The notes under the pieces were generated by a model, which searched no databases, was not told the origin of the DNA, and worked only from the letters and a program-made list of their open reading frames with translations. From the NCBI RefSeq assembly GCF_900103225.1, contig NZ_FNJH01000007.1, positions 201,690 through 265,689 on the forward strand: DNA of 64,000 nucleotides. Reading direction: 5' to 3'. Shown here piece after piece: positions 8,795 through 18,420 of the stretch (position 1 is the stretch's first letter; the number at the start of each line of letters is the position of its first letter). Both the position numbers and the translations under genes were made by a program. Source of the DNA: Pseudomonas congelans. GTDB taxonomy: Bacteria > Pseudomonadota > Gammaproteobacteria > Pseudomonadales > Pseudomonadaceae.

Positions 8795-11549
8795 GATAAC
8801 CTTGGATGCCTTTGTCGAGGAAGCTGTCTACCTTGGCGCCAGTTACACCGCCGAGCCCCTTCAACACGATTTGTAGGAATATGCCGCGGTCGCCTTTCTC
8901 GTTCTGAGGTGCTGCCTGGCTGAACTCGTCGTAGTCGATCCAGTAGCGATTGACCAGACGCATTTTCCAGCAGCAGTTGTCGTACTCGAACCCGCCGAAA
9001 GCTTCGATGGTGCGTTCACGGTTGTAGTCATACTGCCAACGGCTGATCAGGCTCCACTGCGGCACAATCGGCCAGATGACCGAGAAATCGTGCTGCTGAA
9101 TCTTGTAGTAGTCCTTCACGTAGTTAGGCTGACCCGGTGTGCCGTAGTCACCGCCGCCCACGACCCAGCGACCGGTGCTTTCGTCGTAACGAATCTGGTC
9201 GTTGCGATAGCGATAGCCGACGTTGACGACCTTATTCGGGTTGTCTTCAGGCTGGTAGTGGAACATCGCACTGCCCGAACGGGTGCTCTTGCTGTCCGGA
9301 TCCCAGTTGAAATCGGAGTTGAAGCGCCAGTCACGGTTGAAGCGGTATTCGTATTCCAGTGCATAAGGCGAAACATTGGAGCGCGCATCGTCACGATCGG
9401 CGAATGCGACACCCGGCAACTGCACCTTGCGGTCTTCGAAATACAGCGCCTGACCGATGCTGAAGCGTTGACGTTCGAAGCCGTTGTCTTCGATCCAGCG
9501 GTTGGTAACGCCCAGCGACAGCTTGTTCTCGTCGCCGATGCGGTCGGTACCGGTGAAGCGATTGTCACGGAACAGCGAGGAGAAGTTGAAGGTGCTTTCG
9601 CTGGTGTCGAATACCGGGATGTCGGTCTGGTCTTTCTCGGGTACATAGAGATAGAACAGGCGTGGCTCCAGGGTCTGGCGGTAATCCTTGCCGAACCAGT
9701 TGGTATTGCGGTCGAAGTACAGGCCGCTGTCGACGCTGAAGATCGGCACGCTGCGGCTTTGGCTGCTGCTGTATTCTTCGTCAGCCAAAAGCGTACGTTT
9801 GCCCTGACTGTCCAGATCCAGATCGTATTGCGTGTAGACATACTTCAGCTTCGGCGTCAGGAAGCCATAGGTCCAGTTCATCGGCAGGCTGACGGACGGA
9901 GCCAGGTTCAGGCGATCGCCGTTGGCGCGAGCCAGGCCGGAGATGTTGTTGTCCAGGCGTGTCTCGGAGTTGCCGTCTTCATCGATGAACGCGCCGCTGC
10001 GCAGGTCACGTTCGAAGCGCACCGCTTCAGTCTGATAATCGAACTTCAGACCGCCGGGGTTGTAGGGCAGCGTACCGTTGAGCGTCAGCTGAGGCAGGCG
10101 GTTGTACGGCGTAACGTTGGCAACCGTCGCCAGCTTGTAGGCCTGGGCGTTGAGCACTGCCGAGTAGCTGTCGCCACGGTAGGTCAGGGAGCCTTGCTGG
10201 TTGAGGAAGTCAGTTCTTTTCACGCCGATCTGATCGGTTTCCAGGTCTTGGAAATAGTACGGATCGCTGATGTCGGTGTAATCGACCTGCGTCAGCCAGC
10301 GCGTATCAAGCCCGCCCTTGTGCTGCCAGTTGATCATCCAGCGGGTCTTGTCGTAGTCCGACTGCAGTTTGCGGTCGTCATTCTCGTCGTTCAGATACGC
10401 GCCGCCGAACTGACCTTCGCTGCCCTTGGTCAGGTAGCGGAACTCGCCTTCCATCAGCAAGCCACGATCAGCCATGTAACGCGGGTACAAAGTGGCGTCG
10501 TAATTCGGCGCCAGGTTGAAGTAGTACGGGGTGACCAGCGTGAAGCCGTTGTCGCCGCCTGCTGCAATGGTAGGCGGCAGGAAACCGGACTGGCGACGAT
10601 CGTCGATCGGGAAGTAGATATACGGCGTGTAAAGAACCGGTATGTCCTTGACCCGCAGGGTAACGTTGGTCGCTGTACCGAAGCCGGTGGCCGGGTTCAG
10701 CGTGATGTTGTTGCCCTTGAGCGTCCAGGCGTTGCTGTTCGGCTCGCACGTCGTATAGGTACCGTCCTTGAGCCGGATGATCGCGTTCTCTGCACGCTTG
10801 GCGTACAGGGCGTTACCGCGAATGTTCGACTTGTGCAGGACGTACTCGGCGTTGTCGACACGAGCTTCGCCGGTATCGAGTTGCAGTTCGGCCTTGTCAC
10901 CGACGATCAGCGCACCGTTGTCGCGCAGACGGACATCGCCGTTCAGCTCGCCACGGTTCTCGGCCTGATGCAGTGAAGCCTCCTGGGCCTGCACCTGCAT
11001 GCTGCCCTGGCGCATCACGACATCACCCGCCAGCGTCGCGACCTGCGCTTCCTGTTCGTAACGCGAAGCCTTGGCTCCCACGAACATCGGCGCGTCTTTC
11101 ATCGGCGTCTTGTCGTCCATGCCAGGACGGATCGGCTCGACGTAGGCACCCGAGCAATACGGGCCGGTTTCGGCCAGTTGCGCTGCGGTAAGCTTTTCGC
11201 GAGGAACCCAATCGAGGTGGCTGTAGTCAGCACTACGCGACTTCAGACCTTTGCCCTTGGCTTCAGTGACCAGTTGCGTACCCGCAGACTGCTCACCCGA
11301 AGAGGTGCCTTGTGAGGTGACCGTGCCGTTGGAACTGACCGACGTCGTGTCATGCACGGGGCGCGGAGGCAGATCCACTGCAGCAGCATTGGATTTCGGC
11401 GCACAGTTCCAGGCACCCGAAGCAGAGACTGAGCAGTCATACTGTTCCGCGGCGACCACGAACTGAGTGGCCAGAGGTTGCATCGCCAGCAGACTGCCGG
11501 TTACGAGCAACGGAAATTTTTTACGAAACGCGGGGGATTTCAATGCCAT
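8769..11549 (-). CDS. lptD: LPS-assembly protein LptD
   Basis: A 926-residue outer-membrane LPS translocon: signal sequence, an N-terminal OstA/LptA-like jellyroll (about 140-300), then a long beta-barrel rich in alternating Tyr/Asp strands. Cysteines are placed as needed for the disulfides that gate activity: C39 and C49 near the N-terminus and an adjacent CC pair in the FEYDNCCWK strand near the C-terminus. With LptE it inserts LPS in the outer leaflet. It is longer than the E. coli protein (784) but usual for Pseudomonas. It heads the operon reading into surA; the start faces amgK across 129 bases. Confidence 0.97.
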   Translation of the reverse strand: MALKSPAFRKKFPLLVTGSLLAMQPLATQFVVAAEQYDCSVSASGAWNCAPKSNAAAVDLPPRPVHDTTSVSSNGTVTSQGTSSGEQSAGTQLVTEAKGKGLKSRSADYSHLDWVPREKLTAAQLAETGPYCSGAYVEPIRPGMDDKTPMKDAPMFVGAKASRYEQEAQVATLAGDVVMRQGSMQVQAQEASLHQAENRGELNGDVRLRDNGALIVGDKAELQLDTGEARVDNAEYVLHKSNIRGNALYAKRAENAIIRLKDGTYTTCEPNSNAWTLKGNNITLNPATGFGTATNVTLRVKDIPVLYTPYIYFPIDDRRQSGFLPPTIAAGGDNGFTLVTPYYFNLAPNYDATLYPRYMADRGLLMEGEFRYLTKGSEGQFGGAYLNDENDDRKLQSDYDKTRWMINWQHKGGLDTRWLTQVDYTDISDPYYFQDLETDQIGVKRTDFLNQQGSLTYRGDSYSAVLNAQAYKLATVANVTPYNRLPQLTLNGTLPYNPGGLKFDYQTEAVRFERDLRSGAFIDEDGNSETRLDNNISGLARANGDRLNLAPSVSLPMNWTYGFLTPKLKYVYTQYDLDLDSQGKRTLLADEEYSSSQSRSVPIFSVDSGLYFDRNTNWFGKDYRQTLEPRLFYLYVPEKDQTDIPVFDTSESTFNFSSLFRDNRFTGTDRIGDENKLSLGVTNRWIEDNGFERQRFSIGQALYFEDRKVQLPGVAFADRDDARSNVSPYALEYEYRFNRDWRFNSDFNWDPDSKSTRSGSAMFHYQPEDNPNKVVNVGYRYRNDQIRYDESTGRWVVGGGDYGTPGQPNYVKDYYKIQQHDFSVIWPIVPQWSLISRWQYDYNRERTIEAFGGFEYDNCCWKMRLVNRYWIDYDEFSQAAPQNEKGDRGIFLQIVLKGLGGVTGAKVDSFLDKGIQGYREREDQAF

Positions 11550-11678
11550 CTTATTAGTCCGGGCTTCCTGCGCGCCATCTGCCCGCGGGGGGGCCGCACG
11601 CCTCTCGATGGGCTGAAAAAGATTCCGGATAATAAAGCATGACCCGCTTGACGGCTAGCGCCGTCGGAGACCCTTGTA

Positions 11679-12701
11679 ATGTCAGATCAAGATATACGCC
11701 TGCAATCCCTGAAAGTTTGGCTCGATGAGCAGTTGCCGGCGCTGTTTTCGGCGCACGATTGGGGCGCTGTGCCCCCGGCTACATTGACTGCGGCCAGTAG
11801 TGACGCAAGTTTTCGCCGTTATTTTCGCTGGGAGGGGGCGGGCCGAACTTTTATTGTCATGGACGCCCCTCCACCACAGGAAAACTGCAAACCGTTCGTG
11901 GATATCGCTCATTTATTGGAAAAGTCGGGCATTAATGTTCCAAAAATTTATGCCGAAGACCTGACACAAGGCTTTTTGCTGCTCAACGATCTGGGTCGTC
12001 AGACTTATCTGGATGTCATTGACGCTGATAATGCCGATACCTTGTTCGCTGATGCTATCCAGGCGTTGCTGGCCTACCAGCAACTGCCTATGGACGCGCC
12101 GTTGCCCAGCTATGACGTAGCGTTGCTGCGCCGTGAGCTGGAGTTGTTTCCCGAGTGGTACGTGAAACGGCACCTGGGTATCGAAATGGACGAGGCGCAG
12201 CTGAGCGACTGGCAGCAGGTCAGCGAGTTGCTGATCAACAGCGCCCTGACACAGCCCAAAGTGCTGGTGCATCGCGACTATATGCCGCGAAATCTTATGA
12301 TCAGCGAGCCCAATCCTGGCGTGCTGGATTTTCAGGATGCGGTCTATGGCCCGGTCACCTATGACGTGACATGCCTGTTCAAGGACGCTTTCCTGAGCTG
12401 GCCGCAGGAGCGCGTGAGTGACTGGTTGCGCAGTTACTGGGATCAGGCGCGTACCATCGGTATCCCGGTACAGGAAGATTTTGCAGCATTCGAGCGCGCC
12501 AGTGATCTGATGGGCGTACAGCGACACTTGAAGGTGATCGGCATTTTTGCCCGCATTTGCCACCGCGATGGAAAACCGCGTTATCTGGAAGACGTTCCGC
12601 GCTTTTTCGCTTATATAGAGGCGGTTTTGTCACGTCGCCCCGAGCTGGCGCAACTCGGGCAGTTGCTTACCAGTCTGCAGCCGGTAGACACCGCTGTCTG
12701 A
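11679..12701 (+). CDS. amgK: N-acetylmuramate/N-acetylglucosamine kinase AmgK
   Basis: A 340-residue aminoglycoside-phosphotransferase-fold kinase with the Brenner-type motif HRDYMPRN (198-205) and the metal-binding LDFQD (216-220). In Pseudomonas AmgK phosphorylates MurNAc or GlcNAc at the anomeric carbon, the first step of the peptidoglycan recycling shunt that bypasses MurA and underlies fosfomycin resistance. The next gene, murU, supplies the following step. It is divergent from lptD, so envelope genes share this promoter region. Confidence 0.93.
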   Translation: MSDQDIRLQSLKVWLDEQLPALFSAHDWGAVPPATLTAASSDASFRRYFRWEGAGRTFIVMDAPPPQENCKPFVDIAHLLEKSGINVPKIYAEDLTQGFLLLNDLGRQTYLDVIDADNADTLFADAIQALLAYQQLPMDAPLPSYDVALLRRELELFPEWYVKRHLGIEMDEAQLSDWQQVSELLINSALTQPKVLVHRDYMPRNLMISEPNPGVLDFQDAVYGPVTYDVTCLFKDAFLSWPQERVSDWLRSYWDQARTIGIPVQEDFAAFERASDLMGVQRHLKVIGIFARICHRDGKPRYLEDVPRFFAYIEAVLSRRPELAQLGQLLTSLQPVDTAV

Positions 12702-12803
12702 AATGACAGAGACGGCCAGCGTAAGAAAGGGCCGGTTTTAAACATGGCCACTTTGAATGATGGCCACTTTGGAAAAGATCTTGATTGTGTCGAAGAGGAT
12801 TGC

Positions 12804-13475
12804 ATGAAAGCGATGATTCTCGCCGCCGGTAAAGGTGAGCGAATGCGCCCGTTGACCCTGCACACGCCAAAACCCTTGATACGTGTCGGGGATGTGCCGT
12901 TGATCGAATACCACCTGAACGCGTTGCGCGATGCCGGGTTTCACCAACTGGTCATCAACCATGCGTGGCTGGGCCAGCAGATCGAGGATTACCTGGGTGA
13001 CGGCCAGCGTTTCGACCTGAGCATCCGTTACTCGCCCGAAGGCCTGCCGCTGGAAACCGGTGGTGGCATTCAGCGCGCATTGCCATTGCTGGGCCTTGAG
13101 CCGTTCGTGGTGATCAACGGGGATATCTGGACTGATTACGACTTCGGCGCATTACGCGTGCCGCTTGAAGGCCTCGCGCACCTGGTATTGGTCGATAACC
13201 CCGCGCATCATCCGACGGGTGATTTCTCGTTGGTCGACGGTCGGGTACGCGACGACGATTCGGCGGGTCAGCGGCTGACCTACAGCGGTATCGCCATCCT
13301 CCATCCACAGCTGTTTGCCGATTGCGAGCCCGGCGCGTTCAAACTCGCGCCGCTGTTGCGCGAGGCGATGCATAAGGGGCTGGTCACCGGCGAGCACTAC
13401 AGAGGGCGCTGGGTCGATGTCGGTACCCACGAGCGCCTGGCTGAAGTCGAGCAGATGCTAGCGGAGACTCGCTGA
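12804..13475 (+). CDS. murU: N-acetylmuramate alpha-1-phosphate uridylyltransferase MurU
   Basis: A 223-residue nucleotidyltransferase with the signature loop LAAGKGERMRPLT near the N-terminus and a conserved lysine in the following TPKPL. It converts MurNAc-1-phosphate and UTP to UDP-MurNAc. The ATG at 12804 has a GAAGAGG site 5 bases upstream; an upstream frame extension of 20 codons is ignored. It follows amgK after 102 bases, which include two near-copies of ATGGCCACTTT (12744-12771). Confidence 0.95.
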   Translation: MKAMILAAGKGERMRPLTLHTPKPLIRVGDVPLIEYHLNALRDAGFHQLVINHAWLGQQIEDYLGDGQRFDLSIRYSPEGLPLETGGGIQRALPLLGLEPFVVINGDIWTDYDFGALRVPLEGLAHLVLVDNPAHHPTGDFSLVDGRVRDDDSAGQRLTYSGIAILHPQLFADCEPGAFKLAPLLREAMHKGLVTGEHYRGRWVDVGTHERLAEVEQMLAETR

Positions 13476-14243
13476 ATGCTCTGGCCCGGCACACTGATCG
13501 GCGCTGGAGCTGGTTATGCAATTGCCAGTATTCCAGGCGCAATGCTCGGTGCTCTATTGGGGCAGGCGCTGGACCGGCGCCTGAAACTGCAGAGCTGGGC
13601 GCATCTGCGTGAGCGTATGGGTGGACGCGCAACGATCCCCCAGGATGAGCTGCTGTTTGTGCTGCTGGGCCGTCTGGCCAAAAGTGACGGACGGGTTCTG
13701 GCCAGCCATATCCACCAGGCACGTATCGAGATGCGCCGTTTGAATCTGAACGAGACGGATCAGTTGCGCGCCATCAACGCCTTCAAGCGCGGCCGCGATG
13801 GCACCGATGGCCTGCGCAGTTATCTGCGTGGGCTGCAACGGCAGCCGGACATTGCCGAAGATATGTTGCGCGCCTGCTGGCGGATGGCCTGGGCGGATGG
13901 CAAGGCTTCCCGGGTCGAGCGCGAGCTGATCGGGGTATGGGGCATGTGGCTTGGCTGGACAGGGCCGCAAGTCGAGGCGCTGGCTGCTGACCACGACCCC
14001 ATGAAACGCGCACCTGTCAGCAGCGGCGACGACTACAAAAGTGCGATGACGCTACTGGGGATAAGGTCGGACACGGATCCTTTGAGCATCAAGCGTGCCT
14101 ACCGGCGTCTGCTCAGCCGGCATCACCCTGACAAGATTGCCGGCTCGGGCGCCAATCCACAGCAAGTGCGGGTGGCGACCGAGAAGACCAGCGAGTTGCA
14201 CAATGCCTATCGGGTGGTCAAAGCCCGACGCGGGTTCAACTGA
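13476..14243 (+). CDS. djlA: DjlA-like membrane J-domain cochaperone with TerB domain
   Basis: A 255-residue protein with an N-terminal glycine-rich membrane segment (about 5-30), a TerB-like alpha-helical domain (about 50-175) and a C-terminal J domain (about 188-255) with an intact HPD motif at 217-219. This is the DjlA layout: a membrane-anchored stimulator of DnaK. It starts at the base after the murU stop, so it is in the same operon. The client is unknown. Confidence 0.88.
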   Translation: MLWPGTLIGAGAGYAIASIPGAMLGALLGQALDRRLKLQSWAHLRERMGGRATIPQDELLFVLLGRLAKSDGRVLASHIHQARIEMRRLNLNETDQLRAINAFKRGRDGTDGLRSYLRGLQRQPDIAEDMLRACWRMAWADGKASRVERELIGVWGMWLGWTGPQVEALAADHDPMKRAPVSSGDDYKSAMTLLGIRSDTDPLSIKRAYRRLLSRHHPDKIAGSGANPQQVRVATEKTSELHNAYRVVKARRGFN

Positions 14244-14264
14244 ACCTGCTGGTACGCCTGACGC

Positions 14265-15269
14265 TTATTTTTCCTCCTTGGCATCTATCCAGCCGCGAAC
14301 GCGGCGGAATAGCTGCTCTTGTTCGGTATCTCCGCTGCCGGCGATGTTGATCAGGCCAATCTGGGTAAAGCCCGGCCCCTTGGTGCGTTTACTGGCCTGC
14401 AGGCGGGCCTTTGCAGCCTCGTCGGGCGAGTTTTTGTAGATGAAGTCGACGGCCTTTACTTTCAGCTGAGGCACCATGTCCAGCAGCGAAGGCTTGGCAT
14501 TCAGGGGTTCACGCGCCGCCAGCATCACCAGTTTCTGCACCACAGGCGATGTCCGTTCATTGAGGAACCTGGTCGCCCAGTATGCGCCGCTGCTGTGGCC
14601 GATCAACACGATACTGCGTGCCTTGTTCTGCTGCGCAAAGCTGATGGCGCTTTCGATCCGCGCGAAGATGCGCTCTGCCTGGGCCTTGTTGAGCTCTTCG
14701 TCGGCAGCAGCCTTGGCTGTTTCAGCCGCAGCCAGCGCCTCGGCTTCTGCGGCCGGGTCTTTTGCTGTCGCGGTGGCGTCCTTGGGGGTCTCCTTCGGTG
14801 CTTCAGCGGCTTTGGTTGCGTTTGCATCTGCTGGAGCAGCATCGGGCTCGCGTGCACCCGGTGTGTTGTCGAGCGGATCCGGCATGGTGATGCTCAGGCT
14901 CGACCAGCCGACATCCGGAAACTTGCGTCGTAGCGGGCCGACGGCGTCGGGCCAGTCCGGTGACTCGGCGTCGCCAGGCACAATGATGACCGCGCCTTCA
15001 GGTGCGTCAGTGTTGGCGGGTTTCCAGAGTGCGAGAAAGCTGTCGTCTCCGGCCTGAAGTTGCTGCTGATCTTCGCGCGGCAATTGGCGTTCCAGCGCTA
15101 TTGCGTCTTCCTGGGAGCGGCTGAGCAGCGGGGCTCTTTCGACGGGCGCTTGCGCAGCAGCGTCCTTTTCCGGCGCAGGGGCCGGGTCGGCGGCGAGGGC
15201 AGGCAAGGCGCAAGGCAGTAGCAATGACAGAAACAATGCAGGAAACGTTGCGCGAAAGGTGTAGGACAT
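14265..15269 (-). CDS. DUF3530 family protein, alpha/beta-hydrolase-like, exported
   Basis: A 334-residue protein with a cleavable signal peptide (hydrophobic core, ending near LAADP). It has an Ala/Lys/Glu-rich low-complexity stretch in the middle and a nucleophile-elbow sequence GHSSG typical of alpha/beta hydrolases. I took the ATG at 15269; an in-frame TTG four codons earlier is a weaker option. DUF3530 has no established function; the GHSSG elbow suggests a periplasmic esterase. It converges with djlA, 21 bases apart. Confidence 0.85.
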   Translation of the reverse strand: MSYTFRATFPALFLSLLLPCALPALAADPAPAPEKDAAAQAPVERAPLLSRSQEDAIALERQLPREDQQQLQAGDDSFLALWKPANTDAPEGAVIIVPGDAESPDWPDAVGPLRRKFPDVGWSSLSITMPDPLDNTPGAREPDAAPADANATKAAEAPKETPKDATATAKDPAAEAEALAAAETAKAAADEELNKAQAERIFARIESAISFAQQNKARSIVLIGHSSGAYWATRFLNERTSPVVQKLVMLAAREPLNAKPSLLDMVPQLKVKAVDFIYKNSPDEAAKARLQASKRTKGPGFTQIGLINIAGSGDTEQEQLFRRVRGWIDAKEEK

Positions 15270-15383
15270 CGGATATTCCAAGCCAGAAACTATCCCGGCA
15301 GCCTAATGGGTTGATCGGCTTTTGTCAGGCCTGAGCCTGCGCGGCACACGGCCGTGATACGCACACACGAGAGCGACCTAGTG

Positions 15384-17396
15384 ATGATTCGTCTTCTGCG
15401 CACCGGTTTTATCGGCTGCCTGGCCTTGCTCTTGATGGCTCAGATGGCGATTACGCTGGCTGACGAAGCTCAAACACCTGCCATTGCGCAGTTGAGCGCA
15501 GCGCAACGCAACTGGCTCGACGAGCACGGCCCGTTGCGTGTAGGGCTGGTATTGCGAGCACCTTACGCACAGTTCGATCAACGCTTGCAACAGTTGTCCG
15601 GTGCCAATGTCGACCTGATGAATGCGCTGGCGGCGACGCTGCCGGTCGAGTTGCTGTGGCGAAACTTTCCTGACCAGAGCGCGCTGGAGAAAGCGCTGGC
15701 CAAGGGTGAAATCGACGTTGCGCCCGGCTTGATGCAAACCCCCGCAGGTCTGCGTCTGTGGTTGTTTTCCGACCCGTATCTGCGTGTTTCGCAGTTGTTG
15801 ATCGGCGAACGTGATGGCAGCACTGCCGTTGACCTGGAGAAACTCGACAGCCTTTCGCGCGTCGCGGTACGCATGCCCAGCACTACGGCCGACTACCTGC
15901 GCAGCAACTTTGCGCATCTCAACCTGCAAGGGGTACCGCTGGAGCGCCAGGCCATGCAATTGTTGCTCAGCCAGCAAGCGCGTTATGCCGTGGTGGACGA
16001 AGCGCAACTCAGCCGTCTGCTTCGCGAGCCGGAGTTCGCCGGGCTGGCGGTAGTGGGGGATATCGGGCTGCCGCAATTGTTGCGTGTGGCTTCACGTCGC
16101 GATATGCCGGAACTGGCAGCCATTGTCAGCGAAGCGTTGCGGGCGATCCCTGCCAAGCAGCTGGAGCAGCTGCATGCGCGCTGGATGCCGCTGACCCCGT
16201 CACATTTCATCGAGTCGACCAAACTCTGGACGAACCTGTGCATTCTGCTGCTGGTGATGTTGCTGGCGTGTTTCGCCATCGTGGTCTGGCAGCGTCGCCA
16301 GCAGCAGGCGCTGGAGCAGGAGCTGCTGGCGGCGCGTGAAGAACTCGCCCGACGTGTCGAAGGCGAGGAAGCGCTGCGCCTGGCGCAGTTCTCCATTGAT
16401 CAGAGCACCGTCGGCATTCTGTGGGTCAACTGGGACAGTCGGGTGCGTTACGCCAATCGGGCGGCGGAATCCATGCTGGGCTATGCGCCGGGACAAGTGG
16501 TGGAGCGTCCGCTGATCGATTTCGAGCCCGGTCTGCATATGGATCGCTGGCTCAACCTGTGGAAGAACGCGCGCTCCAGCGAAGACAGCCCGCAGGTGTT
16601 CGAGACCCATTGCCTGCGCGCCGATGGCAGCCTGCTGCCTGCCGATGTCTCGTTGAGCTTCCTGCGCTTTCGTGAGGCCGAATACCTGGTGGTGTTCCTC
16701 ACTGACGTCAGCGAACGACGCCGCGCGCATGACCAGTTACGTGATTTGTCAGCGCATCTGGAAAGCGTGCGTGAGGAGGAGAAAGCGCGTATTGCCCGCG
16801 AGGTTCATGACGAGCTGGGTCAGATGCTGACGGTATTGAAGCTCGAGACGTCGATGTGCGAGCTGGCCTATGCCGACCTCGACCCCGGCCTGAGCGAGCG
16901 GCTGGAGAGCATGAAGCGTCTGATCGCTCAGTTGTTTCAACTGGTGCGTGATGTTGCCACGGCCTTGCGGCCACCGATTTTAGACGCCGGTATCGCTTCG
17001 GCCATTGAATGGCAGGCACGCCGTTTCGAGGCGCGCACGCAGATTCCGTGTCTGGTGCAGGTGCCGGACAATCTCCCGGCGCTCAGCGATGCCAGAGCCA
17101 CAGGCATGTTCCGGATCCTTCAGGAAGCCCTGACCAACGTGATGCGCCATGCCCGGGCACACACGGTGGAGATCAGTCTGACATTGCAGGACGACATGAT
17201 GTGCATGAGCATCGCCGATGACGGGCAGGGGTTTGTCATCGAGCCGGGCAGAGCGGTTTCGTTCGGTCTGGTCGGGATGCGCGAGCGTGTGCTGATGCTC
17301 GGCGGCAGACTGGAGCTGGACAGCGAGGAGGGTGAGGGCACAACCTTGCGCGCCTATATCCCGCTGGACCCCATCGCACAGGAGCGAAGACAGTGA
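15384..17396 (+). CDS. agtS: Sensor histidine kinase with periplasmic SBP-like domain (AgtS-like)
   Basis: A 670-residue membrane kinase: signal/TM near residues 5-25, a periplasmic solute-binding-protein-3-like domain (about 40-265), a second TM (about 275-295), a PAS domain (about 325-445), then a HisKA_3 dimerisation box with phospho-accepting His475 (REVHDELGQ) and a HATPase domain. The ATG at 15384 is preferred over a GTG 10 codons upstream. By position (before a LuxR-type regulator and an ABC transporter ahead of rpe-gph-trpE) it matches the P. aeruginosa AgtS sensor for 4-aminobutyrate/5-aminovalerate; the ligand here is inferred. Confidence 0.85.
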   Translation: MIRLLRTGFIGCLALLLMAQMAITLADEAQTPAIAQLSAAQRNWLDEHGPLRVGLVLRAPYAQFDQRLQQLSGANVDLMNALAATLPVELLWRNFPDQSALEKALAKGEIDVAPGLMQTPAGLRLWLFSDPYLRVSQLLIGERDGSTAVDLEKLDSLSRVAVRMPSTTADYLRSNFAHLNLQGVPLERQAMQLLLSQQARYAVVDEAQLSRLLREPEFAGLAVVGDIGLPQLLRVASRRDMPELAAIVSEALRAIPAKQLEQLHARWMPLTPSHFIESTKLWTNLCILLLVMLLACFAIVVWQRRQQQALEQELLAAREELARRVEGEEALRLAQFSIDQSTVGILWVNWDSRVRYANRAAESMLGYAPGQVVERPLIDFEPGLHMDRWLNLWKNARSSEDSPQVFETHCLRADGSLLPADVSLSFLRFREAEYLVVFLTDVSERRRAHDQLRDLSAHLESVREEEKARIAREVHDELGQMLTVLKLETSMCELAYADLDPGLSERLESMKRLIAQLFQLVRDVATALRPPILDAGIASAIEWQARRFEARTQIPCLVQVPDNLPALSDARATGMFRILQEALTNVMRHARAHTVEISLTLQDDMMCMSIADDGQGFVIEPGRAVSFGLVGMRERVLMLGGRLELDSEEGEGTTLRAYIPLDPIAQERRQ

Positions 17397-18022
17397 TTCG
17401 TGTTTTGGTAGCCGAAGACCACACCATCGTGCGCGAAGGGATCAAGCAATTGATTGGCCTGGCCCGTGATCTGCAAGTGGTGGGCGAGGCCAGCAATGGC
17501 GAACAGTTGCTCGAAACCCTGCGGCATGTGGCCTGCGAAGTGGTGCTGCTGGATATCTCCATGCCCGGTGTCAACGGCCTTGAGGCGATACCGAGGATTC
17601 TCGCATTGACCAATCCGCCGGCGATTCTGGTGCTGTCGATGCACAACGAGGCGCAGATGGCTGCGCGTGCGCTGAAGGTCGGCGCGGCAGGTTATGCCAC
17701 CAAGGACAGCGACCCGGCGCTGCTGCTCACGGCCATTCGCCGGGTGGCGGCTGGCGGGCGTTATATCGATCCGGATCTGGCCGACCGCATGGTCTTTGAA
17801 GTGGGCCTCACCGACAGCCGGCCTCTGCACTCGCTGCTGTCGGAGCGCGAGTTTTCGGTATTCGAGCGCCTCGCCCAGGGCGCCAACGTCAACGACATTG
17901 CTCAGCAACTGGCCTTGAGCAGCAAGACCATCAGTACCCACAAGGCACGGCTGATGCAGAAAATGAAACTCAACTCGCTGGCCGATCTGGTCAAGTACGC
18001 GATGGAGCACAAGCTGCTCTGA
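17393..18022 (+). CDS. agtR: LuxR/NarL-family response regulator (AgtR-like)
   Basis: A 209-residue regulator: receiver domain with phospho-acceptor Asp54 (LLDISMPG) and a C-terminal LuxR-type helix-turn-helix (about 145-205). It starts with GTG at 17393, overlapping the kinase stop by 4 bases, so kinase and regulator are made together. The pair is expected to control the adjacent transporter genes. The assignment as AgtR rests on synteny with P. aeruginosa. Confidence 0.87.
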   Translation: MIRVLVAEDHTIVREGIKQLIGLARDLQVVGEASNGEQLLETLRHVACEVVLLDISMPGVNGLEAIPRILALTNPPAILVLSMHNEAQMAARALKVGAAGYATKDSDPALLLTAIRRVAAGGRYIDPDLADRMVFEVGLTDSRPLHSLLSEREFSVFERLAQGANVNDIAQQLALSSKTISTHKARLMQKMKLNSLADLVKYAMEHKLL

Positions 18023-18059
18023 GTCTGAAAACGACATCCGACAGACAGCCCCTATGCCC

Positions 18060-18262
18060 CGCGCCCCTTTGCGACGCAGAGCGTCGAGACCTGCATTCCC
18101 ACGCTGGAGCGTGCGGAACGATAGGTGTCCGTGAGAACACTGTCGTGCCCATGCTCCGTACGGAACGAGAGGCGTCCTTGAGAACGCTATCGTGCCCATG
18201 CTCCGCGTGGGCATGCCGTTCAGGACGCTCTGCGTCCTCTTGCGATGCGGAGCGTCGAGAAG
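18060..18262. repeat. Cluster of short extragenic palindromes (REP-like)
   Basis: The 398-base gap 18023-18420 holds no gene. It contains a run of related palindromes: GACGCAGAGCGTC, CACGCTGGAGCGTG, two versions of GTGCCCATGCTCCG, GGGCATGCCGTTCAGGACGC and GGAGCGTC. The same words recur at about 25996-26212 after trpE. This is a dispersed intergenic repeat of the genome, presumably folding as tandem hairpins at the 3' end of agtR mRNA. Bases 18300-18420 lead to the transporter operon and show no clear promoter. Confidence 0.8.
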
Positions 18263-18420
18263 GGGCCTGAGCCGACATATCCAATCGCGCCATCTCTGTA
18301 GGGCAATCCCTACCCCTGGCCTTCCAGTCGGCCTAGGCGATTCTCTCCCGGCCCCCGATTTGCGGGGGCTTCGGGCTGCTCTAGGCTGGAGCCCACGCAG
18401 ACAAAACAAAGGTGTGGGTA

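Noticed and set aside
9090..10976. Long open frame (628 codons) on the plus strand opposite lptD
   Set aside because: Mirror frame of a GC-rich gene with strong codon bias; no family-like sequence, no ribosome site, and lptD is certain.
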